Source: Planctomycetes bacterium RIFCSPHIGHO2_12_FULL_52_36
Lineage (GTDB): Bacteria; Planctomycetota; Brocadiia; Brocadiales; Bathyanammoxibiaceae
Direction of reading: 5' to 3'
DNA: 5,407 nucleotides
Assembly (NCBI GenBank): GCA_001828545.1
Contig: MHYW01000011.1
Coordinates: forward strand, 1 to 5,407
Under the pieces are notes generated by a model. It was not told the DNA's origin. It saw only the letters and a program-made list of their open reading frames with translations, and did not search any database. The translations under genes and the position numbers were made by a program. Shown here piece by piece: positions 1 to 4,939 of the stretch. Within the stretch, counting starts at the first letter, position 1; each line of letters opens with the position of its first letter.

Positions 1-47
1 CTTTGGGCACGGTAAATTGTGTCCCTGCGTCTTGCCGACTACCGACT

Positions 48-914
48 ATGACTAGACCACCCGTATCCGTTTGCATAATAACTCACAACGAGGAGAAGAG
101 GATCCGCCAGTGCCTGGAGAGTGTTAAGTGGGCAGAGGAGATAGTGGTGGTGGACTCTCACAGCACGGATAGGACGGTGGAGATATGCCGGGAGTACACC
201 CCTCGGGTCTACCAGAGGGACTGGCCCGGCCACGTGGAACAGAAGAACTTTGCCCTGGGCCTGGCAAGCCATGAGTGGGCCCTGTGTCTGGATGCAGATG
301 AGTGCCTATCCACTGAACTCACCAGGGAAATCCAGGGAGAACTCTCCAGTAACGGTGATGCCGTTGCGGGCTATGTCATGTCCCGTCATACCCACTACCT
401 GGGCCGCTGGATAAACCATGGCGGTTGGTATCCTGACTACAAGCTAAGGCTTTTCAAGAGGTCTCTTGGGAAGTGGGGAGGCATTAACCCTCACGACAAG
501 GTGCTCCTGAGTGCTGGTACTACAAAGACCCTGAAGGGAGAAATCCTGCATTTTAACTATGAAGACATTGCCAGCCAGATTCGTACTATAGACAGCTTCT
601 CAAGGATATTTACACAAAATATGCTGAAGGATGGCACCCCTCTTTCCGTCCCAACTATCGTAGCCTCCATGCTTTTCAGGCCGCCTGTCAAATTCTTTGA
701 GATGTATCTCCTCAAGAGGGGTTTTCTTGACGGCATGGCAGGTTTTATTATCGCCTCCGCAACGGCCTTCTATATATTCCTGAAATATGCAAAGTTGTGG
801 GAGGCAAAGAGATTTGGGGTGGCAAAAAAGGAGACTTCTTCCTCATCAGTAGGGGCGTATTGCAATACGCCCCTACCTTATAGCGATACCCAATTAGTTC
901 CTTCCGATGAATAA
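48..914 (+). CDS. Family 2 glycosyltransferase, WaaE/KdtX-like (LPS core)
   Basis: This 288-residue protein is a GT-A fold glycosyltransferase that probably adds a hexose to the LPS inner core on the cytoplasmic face of the inner membrane. Seen: the N-terminal strand SVCIITHNEE (residues 7-16), CLESVKWAEEIVVVDSHSTD (22-41), the WPGHVEQKNFAL segment (59-70), and the metal/nucleotide-sugar motif DADE (82-85). These match the beta-1,4-glucosyltransferase (WaaE/KdtX) subgroup in order and spacing. A hydrophobic stretch near 229-246 may contact the membrane. I chose ATG 48 because the family motif starts a few residues later. An in-frame TTG at position 3 would add 15 residues unlike the family, and no clear Shine-Dalgarno supports either start. 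The C-terminal tail from residue 268 (VGAYCNTPLP) is encoded by a perfect palindrome and is probably not ancestral. The stop overlaps the next start (ATGAATAA), suggesting translational coupling. The family is secure; the sugar and acceptor are inferred. Confidence 0.88.
   Translation: MTRPPVSVCIITHNEEKRIRQCLESVKWAEEIVVVDSHSTDRTVEICREYTPRVYQRDWPGHVEQKNFALGLASHEWALCLDADECLSTELTREIQGELSSNGDAVAGYVMSRHTHYLGRWINHGGWYPDYKLRLFKRSLGKWGGINPHDKVLLSAGTTKTLKGEILHFNYEDIASQIRTIDSFSRIFTQNMLKDGTPLSVPTIVASMLFRPPVKFFEMYLLKRGFLDGMAGFIIASATAFYIFLKYAKLWEAKRFGVAKKETSSSSVGAYCNTPLPYSDTQLVPSDE
849..876. repeat. Perfect 28-bp palindrome, protein-coding (VGAYCNTPL)
   Basis: The half GTAGGGGCGTATTG is followed immediately by its exact reverse complement, with no spacer. 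It lies within the last 21 codons of the WaaE-like gene and is read as V268-G-A-Y-C-N-T-P-L276. Because it is self-complementary, the opposite strand reads the same peptide. Of the three frames, one gives this peptide, one is also open, and one has TAG at the start. A diverged copy lies at 1369-1396 in the next gene. It resembles short dispersed palindromic repeats found in many bacterial genomes. That it is mobile is inference. Confidence 0.85.
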
Positions 915-2592
915 AGGGGCAGAATTCCATACCTTCCAGGAAGGGGGCATACTGTGGACCGTTAATGAACACGACGGCCGGCCCCCGCAGTACATATTGC
1001 TGGGCAGGATAGAGGCCCTATCCGCACCAGGGGCGTCCCCGTCGCCAGAAGCCACCCCAGAAGCTACCCTCGTGAAGCAGAACATGTACAGGTCCGTATA
1101 CCTCTTGCGCCCCAGTGGGGCAAGGGAAGGTATCTACGTCAAGAGATACAACACGAGGGATTGGAAGACCCGGCTTCTATCTATCTGTCAGACGGTGCTG
1201 CCGTCCGGGGCGTTTTCTACCCAGGCCCAGAGGGAATGGCAGATGATGCTGGAGATGAGGGAAAGGGGACTACCGGTGCCGCTCCCCCTTGCCCTGGGGC
1301 AGAAGAAGGAGGGGGGGGAGATAACGGAGTATCTGGTAACACAGGAAATCCAGGGCGGTCGTCCGCTCGTAGGGGCGTATTACGGTACACCAGCACCATT
1401 GGACAAGGAAGCCCTCCTCAAGGCCCTTGCCCTCCTTACCGTTAAGCTCCAAAAGAGCAGTATCTTTCTCAGGGATTTCCAACTGGGGAATATCCTTGTA
1501 AATACACAGAGCCTGAGACCCGAACTCTATCTCCTGGACCTCCACTCGGCAAGGTCTGTAACAACGCTCAAGATACGGCAGAAAATCTGGATGTTAGCCA
1601 AACTGCTGGATTCTTTTGATCCCCTCTTTGATTCCGAAGACCAGAAGAGATTTCTGGAGCTTTATGCCAGGGGGATGCCAGACTTTCGTAGTGAATTCCA
1701 CGTTAATGCTGAAAAGGTCATGGCCCTGGCCAACAGGATAAGACGTACCCACCTGAGAAGTCGTACCCGGAGGTGCATGAAGGAGAGTACCTCTTTTGCC
1801 ATAGAAAACCACGATAGTTGGAAGATATACAGGAGGAGGGATTTTACCACAAAAGAAATCTTTAAACTCTTGAAGGACTACGACGATTCTCTACAAGAAG
1901 GAAGTACGGAAATAAAGAGTACCAGTAAGACCCGACTGAAGATACTGGAGGGCGAGAAAGGGAAGGTCTGCGTCAAGCACTACTGGTGCAATGATGCCAT
2001 GGACTACCTGAAGGGCCTGGTGGGCCTTTCCAGGGCCAGGAGGGCCTGGGTAATAGGGAACGGGTTAGTGGCAAGGGGGGTGCCCACTGCACAGCCCTAC
2101 GCCCTGGTGGAGGGCCCGGAAGAGGCCTTCCTCCTGAGCCTTGCCCTGACGGACTGTAGCAGGCTGGACTACCATATCCTGGAGAATTTTAGGGGAATAC
2201 TGAATCCCGACACTGCCCAAAAAAAGAGAAACCTCATTATTGCCTTGGCCCGGGCAGTCAGACTTCTACATGACAAGAGGATTTACCACGGAGACCTCAA
2301 GGCCTGCAATATCCTGGTAGAGGAACTTCCTCAATCCGCCCCAGGCGGATGGCAATTTTATCTGATAGATTACGATAGGGTCGTATTTGACAGTGAGATT
2401 TCTCTCAGGCGCAGGGCCAACAACTTCGCCCAGCTCCACGCCTCCATCCCCTGGTGCATAAACCGCAGTGACAGGATGCGCTTTTACAGGGAGTATTCCA
2501 GAGGGCTGGGGTTAGACAAAAAGTCTTTCCTCCGCACCGTACTCCAATTCAGCGCCAGGAAGATACCTGTACTGATGGAGCCGATTGAGTGA
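907..2592 (+). CDS. Tandem LPS-kinase-like protein (two Kdo/WaaP/InaA-type kinase domains)
   Basis: This 561-residue cytoplasmic protein carries two kinase-like domains of the Kdo kinase/WaaP/InaA clan, which phosphorylate LPS core sugars. Domain 1 (about 55-285): VKRY with K79 as the ATP lysine, REW with E110 as the helix-C Glu, catalytic loop FLRDFQLGNILV (D190, N195; the His of HRD is Leu188), and metal-binding LLDLH (D211). Domain 2 (about 340-555): VKHY (K357), loop YHGDLKACNILV (D463, N468), and LIDYD (D488). Both retain the key Lys, Asp, Asn and Asp. Domain 2 lacks an obvious helix-C Glu at the matching place (RRAW). A linker, RTRRCMKESTSF (287-298), separates them. Single-domain relatives are about 230-290 residues, so this is about twice as long. 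The start overlaps the upstream stop by 8 bases with no visible Shine-Dalgarno, suggesting coupled translation. Residues 155-164 come from a diverged palindromic repeat. The actual substrate, and whether both domains are active, are unknown. Confidence 0.85.
   Translation: MNKGAEFHTFQEGGILWTVNEHDGRPPQYILLGRIEALSAPGASPSPEATPEATLVKQNMYRSVYLLRPSGAREGIYVKRYNTRDWKTRLLSICQTVLPSGAFSTQAQREWQMMLEMRERGLPVPLPLALGQKKEGGEITEYLVTQEIQGGRPLVGAYYGTPAPLDKEALLKALALLTVKLQKSSIFLRDFQLGNILVNTQSLRPELYLLDLHSARSVTTLKIRQKIWMLAKLLDSFDPLFDSEDQKRFLELYARGMPDFRSEFHVNAEKVMALANRIRRTHLRSRTRRCMKESTSFAIENHDSWKIYRRRDFTTKEIFKLLKDYDDSLQEGSTEIKSTSKTRLKILEGEKGKVCVKHYWCNDAMDYLKGLVGLSRARRAWVIGNGLVARGVPTAQPYALVEGPEEAFLLSLALTDCSRLDYHILENFRGILNPDTAQKKRNLIIALARAVRLLHDKRIYHGDLKACNILVEELPQSAPGGWQFYLIDYDRVVFDSEISLRRRANNFAQLHASIPWCINRSDRMRFYREYSRGLGLDKKSFLRTVLQFSARKIPVLMEPIE
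1045..1068 (+). repeat. 12-bp tandem duplication encoding PEAT-PEAT
   Basis: CCAGAAGCCACC is followed directly by CCAGAAGCTACC (11 of 12 bases identical), encoding PEATPEAT at residues 47-54 of the kinase. It lies in a Pro/Ala/Ser-rich segment before the first kinase domain, where extra residues are probably tolerated. Confidence 0.6.
1369..1396. repeat. Diverged copy of the palindromic repeat inside kinase domain 1
   Basis: The first 13 bases (GTAGGGGCGTATT) are identical to the palindrome at 849-876. The right half has drifted, giving 21 of 28 matches overall, so it is no longer self-complementary. It is read in the same codon frame as the first copy and gives V155-G-A-Y-Y-G-T-P-A-P164. 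It falls between the hinge segment (TQEIQGGRPL) and the following helix (LDKEALLKALALL), a surface-loop position in the kinase fold. The drift of the right arm could reflect selection to remain a harmless peptide. A chance resemblance is possible but unlikely given 13 identical bases, the shared frame and the similar peptide. Confidence 0.6.
2334..2350. repeat. Short perfect inverted repeat inside kinase domain 2
   Basis: ATCCGCC, a 3-base spacer (CCA), then GGCGGAT form a 7-bp perfect stem. It encodes SAPGG (477-481), between the catalytic loop ending NILV (471) and the metal-binding LIDYD (486-490), where kinases of this clan have a variable loop. It is unrelated in sequence to the palindrome at 849. 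It could be another small repeat tolerated in a loop or simply a coincidence. Confidence 0.5.
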
Positions 2593-2611
2593 TACAATTA
2601 TCTTTAAGCAA

Positions 2612-3076
2612 ATGATACCTAGAGTCTATATTGATACGTCAGTAATTGGTGGTTATCTTGATGCGGAATTTTATACATGGTCAAGATTGCTCTTTGATGA
2701 GTTTATTTCTAGAATTAAAATTGCGGTAGTATCTGACTTAACGCTTCGTGAACTTGAATATGCACCAGGTGAAGTCAGAATGGTTTTGTCAAAGCTACCC
2801 TCAGAATCAGTAGAATACGTCTTTCTCTCTAGTGAAGCTATAGCACTTGCAGACACCTATATTGCACAAGGTGTAATGACAGAAAAACACCTTATTGATG
2901 CTCAACATATTGCAATTGCTACAATTGAGCGAGTGGACGTCCTGGTAAGTTGGAATTTTAAGCAGATAGTTAATCTAGATCGTATTAGAAAATTCAACGC
3001 AGTAAATCTCATGCAGGGGTATCATCTTTTGGAGATAAGAAGCCCTATGGAGGTATCGTATGGAAAAGAAGATTGA
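2612..3076 (+). CDS. PIN-domain toxin, VapC-like ribonuclease
   Basis: This 154-residue protein is a full-length PIN-domain protein, the fold of VapC-type toxins that cut RNA with a metal-dependent acidic active site. Seen: RVYIDTSVIGGYLD near the N-terminus (D8), SDLTLRELE (41-49, with E47 the likely second acid), LIDAQHIAIA (94-103, D96), and the C-terminal VLVSWNFKQIVN (110-121), typical of this PIN subgroup. I prefer ATG 2612 because the first beta strand follows at once. An in-frame TTG at 2585 would add nine residues and overlap the kinase stop; neither has a strong Shine-Dalgarno. The gene begins 19 bases after the kinase stop and overlaps the next small gene by 17 bases. Its A+T content is much higher than that of the glycan genes on either side, which suggests horizontal arrival. 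Toxin activity is inferred from family and context. Confidence 0.85.
   Translation: MIPRVYIDTSVIGGYLDAEFYTWSRLLFDEFISRIKIAVVSDLTLRELEYAPGEVRMVLSKLPSESVEYVFLSSEAIALADTYIAQGVMTEKHLIDAQHIAIATIERVDVLVSWNFKQIVNLDRIRKFNAVNLMQGYHLLEIRSPMEVSYGKED
3049..3053 (+). promoter_or_regulatory. Strong ribosome binding site for the small antitoxin gene
   Basis: GGAGG lies within the end of the PIN toxin gene, six bases before ATG 3060. It is the best Shine-Dalgarno in the cassette, and the toxin start itself has none comparable. This would favour making more antitoxin than toxin from one transcript, and it supports the 50-codon frame as a real gene. Confidence 0.7.
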
Positions 3077-3212
3077 TGCGGTAGAATTAATGCGAGAAAT
3101 AAGGTTGAAGTTGGGTGAAGAGTATTTTAAGTCTCGTGAGAAGGAATTAAACGACCTAGAAAAAAGGTTTGGTCATTTAAAAAAGAAGAAGGTCAGCACG
3201 CACTCTGGATAA
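3060..3212 (+). CDS. Small charged protein, probable antitoxin of the PIN toxin
   Basis: This 50-residue protein starts MEKKIDAVELMREIRLKLGE and continues with a highly charged, helix-favouring stretch rich in Lys and Glu up to KKKK (41-44). It contains no Cys or Pro. It overlaps the PIN toxin by 17 bases and has a GGAGG ribosome binding site six bases from ATG 3060. From memory, small proteins beginning with similar DAVxxMREIRxKL sequence often follow PIN-domain genes, but I cannot confirm this here. The expected role is to bind and block the toxin, perhaps also repressing the operon, although I see no recognisable DNA-binding domain. The order is reversed from classical vapBC, with toxin first. 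The coding frame is well supported by the ribosome binding site, overlap and composition; the antitoxin role is inferred. Confidence 0.72.
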   Translation: MEKKIDAVELMREIRLKLGEEYFKSREKELNDLEKRFGHLKKKKVSTHSG

Positions 3213-3213
3213 C

Positions 3214-3243
3214 TTGCCGTAGGAAGCAGTTCTACTTTATAAA
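3214..3243 (+). promoter_or_regulatory. Candidate sigma70-type promoter upstream of the second TA remnant
   Basis: TTGCCG (3214-3219, 4 of 6 matches to TTGACA) and TATAAA (3238-3243, 5 of 6 matches to TATAAT) are separated by 18 bases, just after the antitoxin stop. It could drive the DUF2281 antitoxin and perhaps the glycosyltransferase beyond it. The region is A+T-rich, so a chance match is quite possible. Confidence 0.3.
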
Positions 3244-3320
3244 TTATAGCAGGATAAAGCAAAAACTAAGCCCTGGCCCTGGAGTGCGAGTGCGATGTGG
3301 GGGTGGTGGATTGAACTTCT

Positions 3321-3347
3321 CCCCTCTAGAAAGAGGGGACTAAGGGG
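3321..3347. repeat. GC-rich hairpin element, intergenic
   Basis: CCCCTCT (3321-3327) pairs with AGAGGGG (3332-3338) across a 4-base loop, followed by ACTAAGGGG. The overall pattern is TTCTCCCC, loop, GAGGGGA, then a further G-rich block. The element at 4836-4873 has the same design, so both may be copies of one dispersed intergenic repeat. It lacks a T tract, so I do not call it a terminator. Confidence 0.5.
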
Positions 3348-3391
3348 TGTGTAGCAATATCCGTTTATCCAAATTAAGCGAAGTGAAAACC

Positions 3392-3586
3392 ATGAGCAAA
3401 AAAGAGTTGCTCGCAAGTGAGATTGAACAGGTGCCAGAACCTCTTCTTGATGAGATATTGGATTTTGTCCGCTTTCTAAAGACGAAGATGGTGAAGGAAA
3501 GGTTGGACACTGCTATTGCAAGCGAATCCTCTCTCAAAAAAGATTGGCTGAAGCCGGAGGAAGATGAGGCTTGGCGAAATTTGTGA
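3392..3586 (+). CDS. DUF2281-type antitoxin, intact
   Basis: This 64-residue protein matches the small DUF2281 antitoxin type found next to MazF/PemK or PIN toxins. Seen: MSKKELLASEIEQVPEPLLD at the N-terminus, then EILDFVRFLKTK (21-32), a charged middle, and a C-terminal tail containing ASESSLKKDWL (43-53) and EEDEAW (56-61). In the family the N-terminal part is a helical dimer or DNA-contact region and the acidic, Trp-containing tail binds the toxin. I chose ATG 3392; an in-frame GTG at 3347 would add 15 residues unlike the family and run into the hairpin element. It overlaps the toxin stump at 3571 by 16 bases, the usual coupled layout. With its toxin destroyed it is an orphan antitoxin; it might still repress its own promoter or neutralise a related toxin elsewhere. 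The family call is from recognition of the sequence pattern. Confidence 0.78.
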   Translation: MSKKELLASEIEQVPEPLLDEILDFVRFLKTKMVKERLDTAIASESSLKKDWLKPEEDEAWRNL

Positions 3587-3621
3587 AAGGTGATGTCGTT
3601 GTTGTTCCTTATAAGCAATAA
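3571..3621 (+). pseudogene. Truncated MazF/PemK-type toxin (N-terminal stump)
   Basis: Starting at TTG 3571, the frame reads MAKFVKGDVVVVPYKQ and stops at TAA 3619-3621. The FVKGDVVVVP part matches the first beta strand of MazF/PemK endoribonuclease toxins, where the family normally continues with a PFPFSDL-like stretch for about 100 more residues. Resemblance ends right after the proline codon (3607-3609), so the rest has been deleted or replaced. GGAGG at 3556-3560, ten bases upstream, fits the TTG start, and the 16-base overlap with the DUF2281 antitoxin is the normal layout for this pair. The next glycosyltransferase starts six bases after the stop. No active toxin can result. The match is short, so the family call rests on the combination of sequence and neighbour. 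Confidence 0.7.
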
Positions 3622-3627
3622 AAGGAT

Positions 3628-4779
3628 ATGAAAATCCTCCACCTCTTTAGCAACTGGAAGTGGACAGGGCCTGCCGAGCACGCCCTGCAACTGGCACACA
3701 GACTGGGCCTGAGGGGTCACCAGGTGCTCTTTGCATACGGGAGACCACCAAAGGAGGACTTGGAGGGTATCCGGCAGAAGGCCCACGCCCTGGGGGTTAA
3801 GACCGTTGAACTTGGGCTGAAGAGACACCTTAATCTATTGACAAACACACGTGACCTCTGGAGACTCCGAGGTATCCTGAAAGATTTCAGGCCCGATGTC
3901 ATCCATACGCACCTTGCCAATGACCACCTGCTGGGCGGGGTAGCATCCAGATACCTCTTTCCATCTGCAAAGGTCTTACGCACCTCCTACGAGGGTGAAG
4001 GTCTTGGGCCTTCCATAAGAAATAAGATACTTATTAGGTATCTAACCTCAGGGCTGATAACCGTCTCAGAGAGAGGTAGAGGGCAGTGCATGAAAAACTT
4101 TGCCTTACCCCCTGAGAGGGTCTGGAGGGTGGAGGTGGGGGTGGATACGGTCCGTTTTGACCCACAGAGACGTCTGTCTGGGGTGTCTCAGCCGCCCCGT
4201 ACCTTGCGGCGCTCACTGGGTATTGGGCCTTCTGAGGTGGTAGTGGGCATAGTGGCGAGGATACAAAGACATAGGCGGTTTGAGATATTCCTGGATGCCT
4301 TCAGACAGGCCGCCAGCCAGATGCCCAATTTGAGGGCGATTATCGTAGGTAGAGGTACCCATATGGTCCCTGTGGCGGTAGAACCTGCCAGGAAGATGGG
4401 ACTGAATGGGAGGGTGCTATTCCCAGGCTACAAGGGGGGAGAGGAATACGTGGACGCCCTTGCCTCTATGGACATGAAGGTGTTTCTCGTACCTGGCACA
4501 GACGGCGCCTGCCGTGCCGTGAGGGAGGCCATGGCCATGGGGCTCCCCATTATAGCGGCCCGTCGGGGGATGCTCCCCGAGATTGTTAAAGCGGGTGAGG
4601 TGGGTCTGGTAATTGACGACAGCCCGGAAAACCTCTCCAGTGCCATCCTGAAGCTGGCCAGGGATGAGGCCCTCAGGAGGGATATGGGCCGGTCAGCCAG
4701 GAAGTGGGCCCTTGAGCATTTTTCCCTGGATAGGGAGGCGGAACAAGTGGAAGCCATTTACAAGACCCTGATAGACTAG
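3628..4779 (+). CDS. Family 4 glycosyltransferase (GT-B fold)
   Basis: This 383-residue protein is a full-length retaining GT-B glycosyltransferase that probably extends the LPS core or a surface glycan from a nucleotide sugar in the cytoplasm. The N-terminal acceptor domain (1-195) has KILHLF, the loop TGPAEHAL (13-20) and DVIHTHL (90-96). The C-terminal donor domain has VVGIVARIQRHRRFEIFLDA (205-224), the strand IIVGRG (238-243), VLFPGY (263-268), and DGACRAVREAMAMGLPIIA (292-310). The last is the EX7E-type motif with Asp292 in place of the first Glu and E300 as the second, a pattern I have seen in related LPS enzymes. A basic linker (191-196) joins the domains. ATG 3628 begins directly at the first strand; AAGGA is only one base upstream, too close for an ideal ribosome binding site. 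Exact sugar and acceptor cannot be read from the sequence. Confidence 0.88.
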   Translation: MKILHLFSNWKWTGPAEHALQLAHRLGLRGHQVLFAYGRPPKEDLEGIRQKAHALGVKTVELGLKRHLNLLTNTRDLWRLRGILKDFRPDVIHTHLANDHLLGGVASRYLFPSAKVLRTSYEGEGLGPSIRNKILIRYLTSGLITVSERGRGQCMKNFALPPERVWRVEVGVDTVRFDPQRRLSGVSQPPRTLRRSLGIGPSEVVVGIVARIQRHRRFEIFLDAFRQAASQMPNLRAIIVGRGTHMVPVAVEPARKMGLNGRVLFPGYKGGEEYVDALASMDMKVFLVPGTDGACRAVREAMAMGLPIIAARRGMLPEIVKAGEVGLVIDDSPENLSSAILKLARDEALRRDMGRSARKWALEHFSLDREAEQVEAIYKTLID

Positions 4780-4792
4780 ATTTTGAACTCTT

Positions 4793-4809
4793 GAACCCTT
4801 AGAGGGTTC
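4793..4809. other. Hairpin after the GT4 stop, possible transcript end
   Basis: GAACCCT (4793-4799) and AGGGTTC (4803-4809) form a 7-bp stem with a 3-base loop, 13 bases after the GT4 stop codon. The position suits a terminator, but it is followed by TGAAAAAG rather than a T tract, so intrinsic termination on this strand would be weak. It may protect the transcript's 3' end or have no role. Confidence 0.35.
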
Positions 4810-4835
4810 TGAAAAAGTCAAATATGCCCTTCGAT

Positions 4836-4873
4836 TCTCCCCCTCCCTTGAGGGGAGGGGGAAGGGGGAGGGT
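4836..4873. repeat. GC-rich hairpin element, second of the pair
   Basis: TCCCCCTCCC (4838-4847) pairs with GGGAGGGGGA (4853-4862) around a 5-base loop, then AGGGGGAGGG continues. The stem is 10 bp, perfect and very stable. Its layout (TTCTCCCC, loop, GAGGGGA, then a further G-rich block) matches the element at 3321-3347, suggesting copies of one dispersed intergenic repeat. No T tract follows directly, and it lies 66 bases or more before the next start codon. Confidence 0.55.
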
Positions 4874-4939
4874 GGTTATTTAATTGTTTAAGTCTGACTG
4901 AGCAGAGGTCTTTCTTAATTTATTGAACTCCCTTTTCGT

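Noticed and set aside
3..47. N-terminal extension of the first glycosyltransferase from TTG 3
   Set aside because: The 15 extra residues do not resemble the family N-terminus, and ATG 48 sits at the expected place.
932..944. Inverted repeat CCTTCC-A-GGAAGG near the kinase start
   Set aside because: It is short, lies within coding sequence and resembles no other repeat in the window; a chance occurrence is likely.
1161..1445. Open frame of 94 codons on the + strand inside the kinase gene
   Set aside because: It is Gly/Pro/Glu-rich and low in complexity, has no family match, and lies wholly within conserved kinase domain 1 in another frame.
3347..3391. N-terminal extension of the DUF2281 antitoxin from GTG 3347
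   Set aside because: The family starts at the MSKKELL segment, and the extension overlaps the end of an intergenic hairpin element.
3340..3828. Open frame of 162 codons on the minus strand
   Set aside because: It runs across the antitoxin, toxin stump and GT4 start on the opposite strand, matches no family I recognise, and lies over well-supported + strand genes.
4428..4757. Open frame of 109 codons on the minus strand inside the GT4 gene
   Set aside because: It is a Ser/Ala/Arg-rich antisense shadow of the conserved donor-binding domain.
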